Positions 8,737-19,980 of a stretch of DNA of 64,000 nt are shown here, piece by piece. A program made the translations under genes and the position numbers. The number at the start of each line of letters is the position of its first letter. Within the stretch, counting starts at the first letter, position 1. The stretch comes from Pontivivens marinum (GTDB lineage Bacteria; Pseudomonadota; Alphaproteobacteria; Rhodobacterales; Rhodobacteraceae), in the NCBI RefSeq assembly GCF_900231835.1, contig NZ_OCTN01000004.1:124001-188000 (forward strand). The letters are read 5' to 3'. Under the pieces are notes generated by a model, which did no database searches, was not told where the DNA came from, and saw only the letters and a program-made list of their open reading frames with translations.

Positions 8737-9120
8737 CTATGCTGACATGCTGCTGCGCGCAGTGCCTATAATGTTGATATAGGTTTCCGTTACGCTGGCA
8801 TCAAAAACACCTGACAATTTAGTATCATACCGTTCACGCCATGCCGTGTAGGCTGCGTGAAACCGTGGATTTTCCGGAGCATCCTGTGTGTGCAGTGTTA
8901 AATCGCTGCGCTTAAATGCACGAAGTGTTACCGGCATGTGGCCGACAACAGGCCAGCCGCGCTGCTGTGCCTTAGGGTGCGGTGTTACTGTGATCGAGAG
9001 TATGGGTTCGCCCGAGCGGTTATTCTCCGCCGGATCAATAGCTCCGATTGTGCAGACCAGAGGCGGCGTCGTCGCCGTCCTGTTGCTGGTCCACACTTGG
9101 CCGACTTTAATAGTGTCCAT
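8737..9120 (-). CDS. Conserved-looking hypothetical protein, 127 residues
   Basis: A soluble protein of unknown function with no signal peptide or membrane segment. It begins MDTIKVGQVWTSNRT and contains ILSITVTPHP, GHMPVTLRAF and a C-terminal helix-rich part (AYTAWRERYDTKLSGVF). The composition and codon use match its neighbours, which supports a real gene. It lies immediately downstream of mnmA on the same strand, 21 bases from the mnmA stop, so it may be read from the mnmA transcript. The opening resembles small beta-barrel domains, but this is not strong enough to name a family. Confidence 0.6.
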   Translation of the reverse strand: MDTIKVGQVWTSNRTATTPPLVCTIGAIDPAENNRSGEPILSITVTPHPKAQQRGWPVVGHMPVTLRAFKRSDLTLHTQDAPENPRFHAAYTAWRERYDTKLSGVFDASVTETYINIIGTARSSMSA

Positions 9121-9141
9121 TGATGGCTCCCCCTATCGCCA

Positions 9142-10269
9142 TCACGCCGTTGCGATCCACCCTCCGCCAAGTACACGGGACCCCTCCAACGCGTAAAAGA
9201 CACAGGCCTGACCCGGCGCAATTCCCTCTTCAGCCAAGGCCAACTCGACCTCTGCACGGCCATCGGGTAGCGGGCGCAGGATTGCCTCACGCGGTGGGCG
9301 TGTAGAGCGAACCTTGACCATTACCTCGATGCCTTCACTGGGCAGATCCGCGATGGATCCCTCACCCAGCCAGTTAAGCTCCTTGAGCGGAACACGGCGA
9401 ACTGCCAGTGCTTCCTTGGGACCAACTATGACCTGATGGGTATTTGCGTCAAGTTTCACAACGTATAGGGGTTCGCCGCCGCCGATTCCCAATCCGCGAC
9501 GCTGACCGATCGTATAGTGGATCACACCGCGATGCTGACCCAAGACGCGCCCGTCCAGATGCACGATATCGCCAGGCTCGACAGAGCCGGGACGCAGCTT
9601 CTCGATCACCGCTGCGTAGGAGCCGTTGGGCACAAAACAGATATCCTGACTGTCCGGCTTATCGGCCACGCTCAGCCCATGCTTTAAGGCCAGCGCGCGG
9701 GTTTCCGCCTTGGATTTCAAATGGCCTAGGGGGAAGCGTAGATAGTCTAGCTGTTGCTGAGTCGTGGAAAACAGGAAATAGCTCTGGTCCCGCTCCGGAT
9801 CAGCGGCGCGGTGCAGTTCCGCCTTATCCGCCTGTTTGCGCTGAATGTAATGACCGGTGGCCATACAGTCCGCGTCCAGATCCTTGGCCGTTTCCAGCAG
9901 ATCGCGGAATTTCACACGCTCATTGCAGCGAATGCAGGGGATGGGGGTCGCGCCGGCCAGATAGGCGTCGGCGAACTCATCAATCACGCTTTCCTTAAAC
10001 TTGTTCTCATAATCAAGGACGTAGTGCGGGAAGCCCATCACCTCGGCCACGCGGCGCGCATCATGAATATCGCGCCCGGCACAGCATGCGCCCTTCTTGG
10101 CCAAGGCGGCGCCGTGATCGTATAATTGCAGGGTCACGCCAACGACGTCATAGCCCTCAGCCGCAAGCTCTGCTGCAACGACGGAGCTATCAACGCCGCC
10201 GGACATCGCCACGACGACACGGGTGTCTTTGGGGGCTTTTGCGAAGCCTAGGCTGTTGAGAGTGGTCAT
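9142..10269 (-). CDS. mnmA: tRNA-specific 2-thiouridylase MnmA
   Basis: Adds sulfur to C2 of the wobble uridine U34 in tRNA-Lys, -Glu and -Gln, using ATP and a persulfide relay. The 375-residue protein has the PP-loop SGGVDSS at residues 23-29, the first catalytic cysteine in TPIPCIRCN (residue 112), and the second in [10 protein letters not shown], followed by the [18 protein letters not shown] segment of the central domain. It has a short N-terminal extension before the PP-loop, which is usual in alphaproteobacteria. It is divergent from sciP across a 135-base gap. Confidence 0.95.
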   Translation of the reverse strand: MTTLNSLGFAKAPKDTRVVVAMSGGVDSSVVAAELAAEGYDVVGVTLQLYDHGAALAKKGACCAGRDIHDARRVAEVMGFPHYVLDYENKFKESVIDEFADAYLAGATPIPCIRCNERVKFRDLLETAKDLDADCMATGHYIQRKQADKAELHRAADPERDQSYFLFSTTQQQLDYLRFPLGHLKSKAETRALALKHGLSVADKPDSQDICFVPNGSYAAVIEKLRPGSVEPGDIVHLDGRVLGQHRGVIHYTIGQRRGLGIGGGEPLYVVKLDANTHQVIVGPKEALAVRRVPLKELNWLGEGSIADLPSEGIEVMVKVRSTRPPREAILRPLPDGRAEVELALAEEGIAPGQACVFYALEGSRVLGGGWIATA

Positions 10270-10404
10270 GTCATTGCCTGCCAGAACATTACGGAAGTCG
10301 CGCGGTATATAATCAAATTAGCACTATAGACAACCAGCGGCTTAACGGTCAGTTCATTGTGCTGCGCGAATGTCTCCTCACAAAAAAGAGCAGTGAGGCA
10401 TATT

Positions 10405-10692
10405 ATGTATCTGAAACGCACCGACCGACCGATCCTTGTTAAGGATCATTCCGGGCGATCTATCGCCCGAAACGACCTGCCACCACCCGAAACAAAACGC
10501 TGGGTTGCCCGGCGCAAGGCGATGGTCGTCGCCGCTGTTGATGGCGGCATGCTTACCTTGCAGGAGGCATGCGAACTATATGATTTATCTGAGGAAGAGC
10601 TGGGCCAATGGCGCGATGCCCTTAGCAAACATGGCCTGAATGCCCTACGGGTTACTGCGATGCAGAGGTACCGAAAAGGCGCTGATACCTGA
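10405..10692 (+). CDS. sciP: SciP-like small DNA-binding protein (DUF1153)
   Basis: A 95-residue helix-turn-helix protein of the DUF1153/SciP family. In Caulobacter, SciP binds CtrA and blocks activation of CtrA-dependent promoters late in the cell cycle. Recognisable parts are PPPETKRWVARRKAMVV and LTLQEACELYDLSEEE, the recognition-helix region. The start at 10405 has a GTGAGG site upstream and matches the family opening MYLKRTDRP. It lies directly upstream of ctrA on the same strand with a 116-base gap, so target and antagonist are neighbours. Confidence 0.9.
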   Translation: MYLKRTDRPILVKDHSGRSIARNDLPPPETKRWVARRKAMVVAAVDGGMLTLQEACELYDLSEEELGQWRDALSKHGLNALRVTAMQRYRKGADT

Positions 10693-10726
10693 GGGATTAG
10701 CGTGGGTCGCGATACGTTTATATGGG

Positions 10727-10742
10727 TTTACCGTTAATTAAC
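10727..10742 (+). promoter_or_regulatory. Candidate CtrA binding site upstream of ctrA
   Basis: TTTA (10727-10730), seven bases, then TTAAC (10738-10742) match the CtrA consensus TTAA-N7-TTAAC with one mismatch in the first half. The site lies 66 bases before the ctrA start and after the sciP stop, where an autoregulatory site would be expected. Binding is inferred from the motif only. Confidence 0.6.
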
Positions 10743-10808
10743 CTTTAGGCGTTGATTGTAGGTATATTAGGTTGGGCAGAACGCTCACCGTGGCCCGGAG
10801 GTCCCCGC

Positions 10809-11519
10809 ATGCGAATACTACTTATCGAGGACGATCCTGCGACCGCCCGCAATATCGAACTGATGCTGTCGAATGCGAACTTTAACGTATACGTCACCGA
10901 TTTGGGGGAGGAGGGCGTCGATCTCGCCCGTCTGTATGATTATGATCTCATTATCCTCGATCTGAACCTGCCGGATATGCACGGGCACGATGTGCTCAAA
11001 CAACTGCGTCTGGCCAAGATCGAAACGCCAATCCTGATTCTCTCGGGTATGGATGATGCGGATAACAAAATCCGCGGTTTCGGTTATGGCGCCGATGATT
11101 ACCTGACAAAACCGTTCCATCGTGAGGAGCTGGTCGCACGCATCCACGCCATTGTTCGGCGGTCAAAGGGGCATGCGCAATCTGTGATCGAAACCGGCAT
11201 GGTCTGCGTTAACCTTGACGCAAAAACAGTCGAGGTTGAGGGCAAAACCGTCCACCTGACCGGCAAAGAATACCAAATGCTTGAGCTGTTGAGCCTGCGT
11301 AAGGGCACAACCCTGACCAAGGAAATGTTCCTTAACCACCTATATGGCGGCATGGACGAGCCTGAGTTGAAGATCATCGACGTGTTCATCTGCAAACTGC
11401 GTAAAAAGCTAAGTCAGGCAACCGGCGGGGAAACCTATATCGAAACCGTTTGGGGCAGGGGCTATGTTTTGCGTGATCCAATCCCCCAGACGATTGAGCA
11501 ACCCGCCCGCCGCGCTTAA
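10809..11519 (+). CDS. ctrA: Cell-cycle response regulator CtrA
   Basis: A 236-residue OmpR/PhoB-type response regulator. The receiver domain has the acidic pair EDD at residues 7-9, phospho-acceptor Asp51 ([10 protein letters not shown]) and the conserved lysine in LTKPF. The C-terminal winged helix contains [14 protein letters not shown] and [10 protein letters not shown], diagnostic of CtrA. In Rhodobacterales CtrA controls motility, gene-transfer-agent production and quorum-linked traits rather than essential cell division, which is known biology and not visible here. GGAGG upstream fixes the start at 10809. ligA follows on the same strand. Confidence 0.95.
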   Translation: MRILLIEDDPATARNIELMLSNANFNVYVTDLGEEGVDLARLYDYDLIILDLNLPDMHGHDVLKQLRLAKIETPILILSGMDDADNKIRGFGYGADDYLTKPFHREELVARIHAIVRRSKGHAQSVIETGMVCVNLDAKTVEVEGKTVHLTGKEYQMLELLSLRKGTTLTKEMFLNHLYGGMDEPELKIIDVFICKLRKKLSQATGGETYIETVWGRGYVLRDPIPQTIEQPARRA

Positions 11520-11551
11520 ACCATCTGGACCATTGGGCGCTGCGGGCCTAA

Positions 11552-13693
<2,142 letters not shown>

Positions 13694-13720
13694 AATGTTA
13701 ACGGAGCGTAGTTGAAAACA

Positions 13721-15811
13721 ATGGCAGGTCGCCCCGAAATCCTGTTCCCGCTATTCGCGAACCTGACCGCGTTGCCCGGTATCGGGCCGAAAACCGCGCC
13801 TTTATATGAGCGGATCGGCGTGCAAAGCCCTCGTGATTTGCTAATGACATTGCCCACTAGCGGTACGGATCGGCGGCTGAAATCCTCGATTTTGGACGTG
13901 CCTTTGCCGGCCACGGTCACGGTGGAGGTCGAGATCGGCGAACACTCGCCCGCGCGGGTAAAGGGGCGACCCTATCGTGTCAGCGTGCGGGATGCGCAAG
14001 CCGAGTTCCAGATTGTGTTTTTCCACGCCCGCGATGACTGGATGGAACGGCAGTTGCCCACGGGGCAGCGGCGCGTTGTCTCTGGTCGGGTGGAGCTGTT
14101 CGACGGCGTCGCGCAGATGGTTCACCCCGATCATGTGCTAAGCATGGGTGAGGCGGAAACCCTGCCGCCATTCGAGCCGATCTACCCGCTGACCGCTGGC
14201 CTGACCTTGAAGGCTGTGGTTAAGGCACAGCGGGGCGCGTTGGATCGTCTGCCCGATTTGCCGGAGTGGATTTCACCACAAGTCGTAGCAGATCGTGAGT
14301 GGCCGACATGGATCGATGCAATTCGCAGCGCCCATGCCCCTGATTCCGCAGCAGATCTAGTCGAAACAACGCCGGTACGTGAGCGGCTGGCCTATGATGA
14401 ATTGTTTGCGCATCAGGTCACGCTAAACCTTGCCCGTGCACAGGCACGTCGCAAAGCGGGGCGGGTTTCGCAGGGCGATGGCGCATTGCGCGCGCAGGTC
14501 CGCGCCGCTTTACCCTATGATTTGACGGGGGCGCAAAGCCGCGCTGTTGGGGAAATCTCGGCGGACCTTGCCGCGCCGTTGCGGATGAACCGGTTGCTAC
14601 AGGGCGATGTCGGCTCGGGGAAAACCTTGGTTGCGCTGCTGGCTATGCTCACCGTGGTTGAGGCAGGCGGCCAAGCCGCGATGATGGCCCCGACGGAGAT
14701 TTTGGCGCGTCAACATATGGAGGCTTTGGCCCCGCTGGTGACGCCGCTGGGCCTGAAAATCGGGATTCTGACCGGTCGTGACAAGGGCGCAGCCCGTCAG
14801 GAAAAGCTAACCGCGCTGGCTGCGGGTGAGTTGAACATCCTGCTGGGTACCCATGCCCTGTTCCAATCAGATGTCGCCTTTGCCGATTTGCGGCTGGCAA
14901 TAATCGATGAGCAACACCGCTTTGGCGTGCGCGAACGCATGACACTGGGTGATAAGGGGCGGGCGGTGGATATCCTCGTGATGACAGCAACGCCGATCCC
15001 GCGGTCGCTTAGCCTCGCGCAATATGGCGATATGGACCTGAGTGTTCTGGACGAAAAGCCAGCCGGACGGCAGAAGATCGAAACAGCGCTGGTCTCGGCT
15101 GAGCGGATGGAGCAGGTGGTTGAGCGTTTGCGCGCCGCGATACAGGCGGGGCGGCAGGCCTATTGGGTGTGTCCCTTGGTCGAGGAAAGCGAGGTTGTTG
15201 AGGCAACCGCCGCCGAGGAACGCCACCGTGCGCTGCGTGTCGCCTTGGGTGAGGAAAATGTCGGGCTGGTGCACGGGCGGTTAACGCCGGCGGAAAAGGA
15301 CGCCGCCATGGCGGATTTCGTGGCCGGTCGCACGCGCGTTCTGGTGGCCACCACCGTGATTGAGGTCGGCGTGAACGTGCCCGCCGCCACGATCATGGTG
15401 ATCGAGCAGGCGGAACGCTTCGGTCTCGCGCAATTACACCAGTTACGGGGCAGGGTGGGCCGTGGTTCCGAAAAATCGACCTGTTTGTTGATGTATCAAT
15501 CCCCGATGGGCGAAACGGCGCGCGCGCGTTTGGAGATCATGCGTGAGACGGAGGACGGATTCCGTATCGCGGATGAGGATCTGCGCCTGCGCGGTGCTGG
15601 CGATGTCCTGGGAACGGCGCAATCGGGGCTGCCGAAATTCAGAATCGCTGATTTGGAACGGCAGGCTGGCCTGCTGGCGCTGGCGCAAAAGGATGCGCGA
15701 TTGGCGTTGGACCGTGATCCGACGCTAGATTCCCCGCGCGGGCAGGCAATTCGGACTCTTTTATACCTGATGGAACAGGAACGTGCGATCCGTTTGCTTT
15801 CAGTGGGTTAG
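13721..15811 (+). CDS. recG: ATP-dependent DNA helicase RecG
   Basis: Remodels stalled replication forks and branch-migrates Holliday junctions. The 696-residue protein has an N-terminal wedge domain (beginning GRPEILFPLF, with LPGIGPKTAPLYERIGV), Walker A GDVGSGKT, the DEQH box IIDEQHRFG, and motif VI region QLHQLRGRVGRG, with the TRG-like C-terminal part. The ATG at 13721 matches the usual family start; a TTG at 13712 is better spaced from GGAG (13703-13706), so the true start may be three codons earlier. Confidence 0.95.
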   Translation: MAGRPEILFPLFANLTALPGIGPKTAPLYERIGVQSPRDLLMTLPTSGTDRRLKSSILDVPLPATVTVEVEIGEHSPARVKGRPYRVSVRDAQAEFQIVFFHARDDWMERQLPTGQRRVVSGRVELFDGVAQMVHPDHVLSMGEAETLPPFEPIYPLTAGLTLKAVVKAQRGALDRLPDLPEWISPQVVADREWPTWIDAIRSAHAPDSAADLVETTPVRERLAYDELFAHQVTLNLARAQARRKAGRVSQGDGALRAQVRAALPYDLTGAQSRAVGEISADLAAPLRMNRLLQGDVGSGKTLVALLAMLTVVEAGGQAAMMAPTEILARQHMEALAPLVTPLGLKIGILTGRDKGAARQEKLTALAAGELNILLGTHALFQSDVAFADLRLAIIDEQHRFGVRERMTLGDKGRAVDILVMTATPIPRSLSLAQYGDMDLSVLDEKPAGRQKIETALVSAERMEQVVERLRAAIQAGRQAYWVCPLVEESEVVEATAAEERHRALRVALGEENVGLVHGRLTPAEKDAAMADFVAGRTRVLVATTVIEVGVNVPAATIMVIEQAERFGLAQLHQLRGRVGRGSEKSTCLLMYQSPMGETARARLEIMRETEDGFRIADEDLRLRGAGDVLGTAQSGLPKFRIADLERQAGLLALAQKDARLALDRDPTLDSPRGQAIRTLLYLMEQERAIRLLSVG

Positions 15812-15913
15812 CCGCTGAACAGAATTTTTGTTCGCAAATGTTCTCATTTTTTCTTGACTGAACAGGGGTCATTAGGAGAACATTAAGGCAACACGGAACA
15901 GGAGGTTGCCAAA

Positions 15914-16024
15914 ATGATCCCCCACATGCTGCGCACCGCACGCCTTAACAGTTATGAAATGCTAGGCGATGTCATCGGCCTAGCCGCGATATGCGTGATG
16001 ATCGTCACTGCGTTGATGCTGTAA
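15914..16024 (+). CDS. Short membrane peptide, 36 residues
   Basis: A very small gene in the 333-base gap between recG and the Fe-S scaffold gene. A perfect AGGAGG (15900-15905) lies eight bases before the ATG. The product begins MIPHMLRTARLNSYEM and ends with one hydrophobic helix, about residues 18-36 (GDVIGLAAICVMIVTALML), with the stop directly after the helix. It would sit in the inner membrane with a short positive N-terminus inside. A TTGACT at 15854-15859 could be a -35 element. No family recognised. Apart from this gene and GTTC-containing sequence near 15830, the gap holds nothing obvious. Confidence 0.55.
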   Translation: MIPHMLRTARLNSYEMLGDVIGLAAICVMIVTALML

Positions 16025-16144
16025 CCCGTATACGAAGTTTCTGCCGCATTCGGGACGCCCCGCGTTCCAGCTTGTCCCTCAAGATTGTGATCTGTCCCGA
16101 TCACACTGGCCGCGACCCGATGCAACCCAACTCGCCGCACGTCC

Positions 16145-16603
16145 TTAGGACGCTGCGGCGTTTTTTTGCGCGGCCTCCATCGCGGCAACGGTCGCATCCG
16201 GCACCAACAGGATCGAGGCATGGCGATTGCGGTAGGTGCGAGCCGGCTCCAGAACATCATATCCGTCAAAGGGGGCGGCGGGCACAGGCCCCTCATCACG
16301 CAACATCGCGCGCAACGCATCGCGCCCCTCACGCGCCTGTTCCAAGGTTAGGCCAACGGCCTGTTCGGCGAAAATTGCGGCAGATGCTTGGCCCAATGCG
16401 CAGGCTTTTACGTCCTGCCCAAATTGGCTGATCCGGCCGTCCTGCACATCCAGATCGACTGTCACGGTGGACCCGCACAGGGGGGAGCGCTTCATAATCG
16501 TCGCATCGGGCGCATCCAGCCGTTGATGATGCGGAATGGCTGAGGCCAGCGCGAGGATCCGCTGGGAATAGAGCTTCATCATCTCGTCATCGCGTTCGCT
16601 CAT
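16145..16603 (-). CDS. Iron-sulfur cluster assembly scaffold protein (SufU/IscU-like)
   Basis: A 152-residue NifU-N/IscU-fold protein that would hold nascent Fe-S clusters or a zinc ion. The first ligand cysteine lies in SPLCGSTVTVDL and the second in VKACALGQASAAI. The usual third cysteine near the C-terminus is not evident; that region reads ARTYRNRHASILL. Alphaproteobacterial members annotated as scaffold proteins share this reduced set, so the job may be sulfur or cluster transfer rather than classical scaffolding. It stands alone, divergent from hisI by 66 bases, with no suf or isc genes nearby. Confidence 0.75.
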   Translation of the reverse strand: MSERDDEMMKLYSQRILALASAIPHHQRLDAPDATIMKRSPLCGSTVTVDLDVQDGRISQFGQDVKACALGQASAAIFAEQAVGLTLEQAREGRDALRAMLRDEGPVPAAPFDGYDVLEPARTYRNRHASILLVPDATVAAMEAAQKNAAAS

Positions 16604-16669
16604 ACTCTCGCCTTTCGTTGTTCAACTCCCTAAATAGGCTCGGACGCCGCGAACGGAAAGAGGGCAGCT

Positions 16670-17032
16670 ATGACCGTAACATTCGATCCCACAACTTTGT
16701 GCTATACCGCCGACGGCTTGATCCCCGCAATTGCGCAGGATGAGAGCGGAGCCGTGCTGATGATGGCATGGATGAACAAGGAAACGCTTGCAGAAACGCT
16801 GGCCACAGGGCGCGTGACCTATTGGTCGCGGTCGCGGCAGGCATTTTGGCGCAAGGGTGAAAGCTCGGGCCACGTTCAAACCCTGATCGACATGCGTGTG
16901 GATTGTGACCGCGATTGCCTGCTGATGATCGTGGATCAGGCTGGCCCCGCATGTCATACGAATCGCCGCTCATGTTTCTACACAGCGATCCGCGACGGTG
17001 TTGAGGTCGAGCTGATGAAGCCCGAGGTCTAA
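16670..17032 (+). CDS. hisI: Phosphoribosyl-AMP cyclohydrolase HisI
   Basis: Opens the adenine ring of phosphoribosyl-AMP in the third step of histidine synthesis; a cytoplasmic zinc and magnesium enzyme. The 120-residue protein is the stand-alone form, not fused to HisE. Conserved parts are [34 protein letters not shown], the metal ligands DCDRDCLL, and [13 protein letters not shown]. The stop overlaps that of the convergent gluQ gene by four bases, so neither gene has room for a separate terminator. Confidence 0.96.
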   Translation: MTVTFDPTTLCYTADGLIPAIAQDESGAVLMMAWMNKETLAETLATGRVTYWSRSRQAFWRKGESSGHVQTLIDMRVDCDRDCLLMIVDQAGPACHTNRRSCFYTAIRDGVEVELMKPEV

Positions 17033-17880
17033 AGCCCGATTGCGCGCAACACATCACCCTGCGTCCACCCCTCGGCACGCAGGGTGCTTACTGCACGCGC
17101 ATCATCGCGCTTGGCCAAGCGTTTGCCTGCCTCGTCCCGGATTAAACGGTGATGGCGATAGGCGGGCGTGGGCAGGTCCAGCAATGCCTGCAATAGCCGG
17201 TGCAACGGGGTCGCGGGAAACAGATCGCGCCCCCGCGTGACATGAGTGATCCCCTGCGCGGCATCATCCACAACCACTGCAACGTGATAGGACGTGCCGA
17301 TATCGCGGCGCGCCAGAACCACATCACCAATCCCGTTTTGCAGGTGCTCAGCGCTGAGGGCCTGTTGCCCCTGTTCACCGTTATCGCCTGCGTCCAGTTC
17401 GGTGAAGTGCAGCCCTGAGACATCACCCAGATAGGCAATCGCCGTCCGCATATTCAGCCGGATCGCAGCATCCTGCGCGACGTGCCCCGCGTTCCGACAG
17501 GTTCCGGGATAGATCAGGCCGTCCGGCCCATGCATCGGCGCACCCTCCTGCGGGGCGCTCAACGCGGCCTTGATATCGGCACGGGTACAGGTGCAGCGAT
17601 AGGTTAGTCCAGCGGCGGTTAGCTGTGCCACCGCGTCTTGATACAGCGCTAACCGCTGCGATTGGCGTAAAACCGGCTCTTCCCAATGCAGGCCCAACCA
17701 GTGCAGATCGTCGAAAATCTGCGCCTCCCATTCAGGACGGCAGCGGGCGGTGTCGATATCCTCCATCCGCAACAGGAATCGGTCCGCAGTGCGGGCCGCG
17801 ATCAGCGCAGAATAGGCATGGCCCAGATGCAGCGGACCGGTGGGCGAGGGCGCAAACCGCTCAACTCTTTTGCAGGACAT
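17029..17880 (-). CDS. gluQ: Glutamyl-queuosine tRNA(Asp) synthetase GluQ
   Basis: Attaches glutamate to queuosine in the anticodon of tRNA-Asp. It is a paralog of the glutamyl-tRNA synthetase catalytic domain without the anticodon-binding domain. The 283-residue chain begins [20 protein letters not shown], with the HIGH-type motif HLGHAYSA. A zinc-binding cysteine set appears as YRCTCTRAD plus TCRNAGH, and the KMSKS-like region is [13 protein letters not shown]. The start at 17880 is chosen because the family begins there and not 23 codons further upstream; it overlaps the methyltransferase gene by 20 bases. Confidence 0.92.
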   Translation of the reverse strand: MSCKRVERFAPSPTGPLHLGHAYSALIAARTADRFLLRMEDIDTARCRPEWEAQIFDDLHWLGLHWEEPVLRQSQRLALYQDAVAQLTAAGLTYRCTCTRADIKAALSAPQEGAPMHGPDGLIYPGTCRNAGHVAQDAAIRLNMRTAIAYLGDVSGLHFTELDAGDNGEQGQQALSAEHLQNGIGDVVLARRDIGTSYHVAVVVDDAAQGITHVTRGRDLFPATPLHRLLQALLDLPTPAYRHHRLIRDEAGKRLAKRDDARAVSTLRAEGWTQGDVLRAIGL

Positions 17881-18463
17881 AAACCGTTGCCCCAATGTCG
17901 CGGGCGGGCATGTGTTCACCATGTTCGCGGTGCAGGCAACGTGCAGCACCGGAATCGGTCCACGCCATCACGCGGCCCTCATATAAATGCTCGGCCAAGG
18001 CGTGATCGTTGAGCGAGAAGACAAAACGCCCGCCGCTGGGCAGCGCCTGTAGCACGGTGTCGATCAGGGTGGCGGGCGCATGGCCGGGGCTGAACAGGCC
18101 GATTGCAGCGACGCTTTGATAATTCTGCCCCTCCATCGCGGAGAGAGCATCACCCACCTGTAGCGTGTGATAGATGTTACGCGCGCGGGCATGCTCGATC
18201 ATTTCGGGCGTTAGGTCCACGCCATCCACAATCTTGAATCCGGCAAGGCGCAGGGCCAAACCGCCCAAGCCTGTGCCGCATCCCAAATCCAGAACCGGTG
18301 CGGTCAAATCCGCCTCTGCCTCGCGCAGCGCGGTCGCGCAACGCTGAGGAGTGACATAGCCGTTTTCGGTGACCTCAGCATCATAGCTGCCCGCCCATTG
18401 CGCGTAGAGCGCCTGCGCGTCACCGTCGAGTTCGTAAACCTCATCGAGGTATTTCTTCGTCAT
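17861..18463 (-). CDS. Class I SAM-dependent methyltransferase
   Basis: A 200-residue Rossmann-fold methyltransferase. The SAM-binding motif I is VLDLGCGTGLGGLAL (about residues 57-71), followed by an acidic residue at the end of strand 2 (VDGVDLTPEM) and later IGLFSPGHAP. The N-terminal part (YLDEVYELDGD ... LYAQWAGSYDAEV) resembles the UbiE/methyltransferase-11 type. Substrate unknown. Its 3' end overlaps gluQ by 20 bases, suggesting coupled translation, although no link to queuosine biology is known to me. Confidence 0.85.
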   Translation of the reverse strand: MTKKYLDEVYELDGDAQALYAQWAGSYDAEVTENGYVTPQRCATALREAEADLTAPVLDLGCGTGLGGLALRLAGFKIVDGVDLTPEMIEHARARNIYHTLQVGDALSAMEGQNYQSVAAIGLFSPGHAPATLIDTVLQALPSGGRFVFSLNDHALAEHLYEGRVMAWTDSGAARCLHREHGEHMPARDIGATVYVLQKS

Positions 18464-18506
18464 TTCTGCCTCCGTACCCTAGGATAGCGCGGTTCGGCGG
18501 GAATGA

Positions 18507-19865
18507 CTATTGCGATGGCAATGCTGCAAGCCAAGCTGCCCAATCCAGTTTTGCACGGTCGGTATAGGCGATCTTGCGATCCTTCTTACCGCGCCGTCCC
18601 TTTTTAGGGGCCTCCAATGGTGGGAACAGGCCAAAATTCACGTTCATCGGCTGGAATGTTTCCGCCTCTGCACCGCCAGTGATGTGACCTAACAGGGCGC
18701 CAATCGCCGTGGTTTGTGGTGGCATTTCGACGGCAACACCCAGCTTTTCATATGCGGCCAAACGACCTGCCAGCAGACCCATCGCCGCGGATTCCACATA
18801 GCCCTCAACACCCGTCACCTGACCGGCAAAGCGCAGATCAGGGCGCGACTTCAGGCGCATTTGCGTGTCAAGCAACCTAGGGGAGTTCAGGAAAGTATTG
18901 CGATGAATACCGCCCAGACGGGCAAATTCGGCGTTTTCCAAGCCGGGAATGCTTTTGAAAACATCCGCTTGCGCGCCGTACTTCATTTTGGTCTGAAAAC
19001 CGACAATGTTGTACAAAGTGCCAAGCGCATTCTCACGACGCAACTGCACAATCGCATGTGCCTTGATATCGGGCTGATGCGGATTGGTCAGGCCAACCGG
19101 CTTCATCGGGCCCCAACGCAGGGTTTCGCGACCACGCTCCGCCATCACCTCAATCGGTAGGCAGGCGTCGAAATAGGGGGTGTCCTTTTCCCACTCCTTG
19201 AACTCGGTCTTGTCCGAGGTCAGCAGTGCGTCGATAAACGCCTCATATTGATCGCGATCCATCGGGCAGTTGAGGTAGGCGGTCCGCTCCTCCTCCGTCT
19301 CGCCCTTATCATAGCGGGATTGGAACCACGCTTTGCTAAGGTCGATGCTGTCCGCATGCACAATCGGCGCGATGGCGTCGAAAAAGGCGAGGCTTTCCTC
19401 ACCCGTTGCCGCGCGCAATGCCTCCGCCATAGCAGGGGAGGTCAGCGGGCCGGTCGCAATGATCGAGATGCCCCATTCCTCGGGCGGTAGGCCTGCAACC
19501 TCACCCCGCGCGATTTCGATCAGCGGATGTGCCTCAATCTTGGCCGTGATCTCGTCTGAGAACGCATCCCGATCCACCGCCAATGCACCGCCCGCAGGCA
19601 GCGAATTGCGATCACCGGTCGAGATTATCAGCCCGCCAGCCTGACGCATTTCCCAATGCAGCAGGCCGACCGCGTTGCTTTCATCATCATCGGATCGGAA
19701 CGAGTTGGAGCAAACCAGCTCGGCCAAGCCCTGCGTTTGATGCGCAAAGGTTTCGACCATAGGCCGCATTTCATGAAGCACGACCGGCACGCCAAGCTCA
19801 GCTGCCTGCCAGGCTGCCTCACATCCGGCCATGCCGCCGCCGATAATATGGATGGGATTTGTCAT
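18507..19865 (-). CDS. trmFO: Folate/FAD-dependent tRNA (uracil-54-C5)-methyltransferase TrmFO
   Basis: Makes ribothymidine at position 54 of tRNA with methylenetetrahydrofolate as carbon donor and FADH2 as reductant. The 452-residue protein starts with the FAD-binding motif [15 protein letters not shown], followed by [14 protein letters not shown] and, near the end, the conserved GLFPPLE stretch. A related GidA-like fold is shared with MnmG, but the length and the early motif fit TrmFO. The family start at 19865 is used; an ATG three codons upstream is an alternative, and neither has a clear ribosome-binding site. Confidence 0.93.
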   Translation of the reverse strand: MTNPIHIIGGGMAGCEAAWQAAELGVPVVLHEMRPMVETFAHQTQGLAELVCSNSFRSDDDESNAVGLLHWEMRQAGGLIISTGDRNSLPAGGALAVDRDAFSDEITAKIEAHPLIEIARGEVAGLPPEEWGISIIATGPLTSPAMAEALRAATGEESLAFFDAIAPIVHADSIDLSKAWFQSRYDKGETEEERTAYLNCPMDRDQYEAFIDALLTSDKTEFKEWEKDTPYFDACLPIEVMAERGRETLRWGPMKPVGLTNPHQPDIKAHAIVQLRRENALGTLYNIVGFQTKMKYGAQADVFKSIPGLENAEFARLGGIHRNTFLNSPRLLDTQMRLKSRPDLRFAGQVTGVEGYVESAAMGLLAGRLAAYEKLGVAVEMPPQTTAIGALLGHITGGAEAETFQPMNVNFGLFPPLEAPKKGRRGKKDRKIAYTDRAKLDWAAWLAALPSQ

Positions 19866-19980
19866 GCGTGCCATGTACGCCGCCGCGTCGGGTTTGAAAA
19901 GCACTCTACCCGATTTTGCCCGTCAAATATGTTTGGGGGCATGCAGGCCGGGCTGAACCCGACCTGCTATTCTTAACGGA

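Noticed and set aside
15830-15843. LexA-like site GTTC-N6-GTTC before the 36-residue peptide gene
   Set aside because: The spacer is six bases, whereas the alphaproteobacterial operator needs seven; the nearby GAAC copies are also wrongly spaced.
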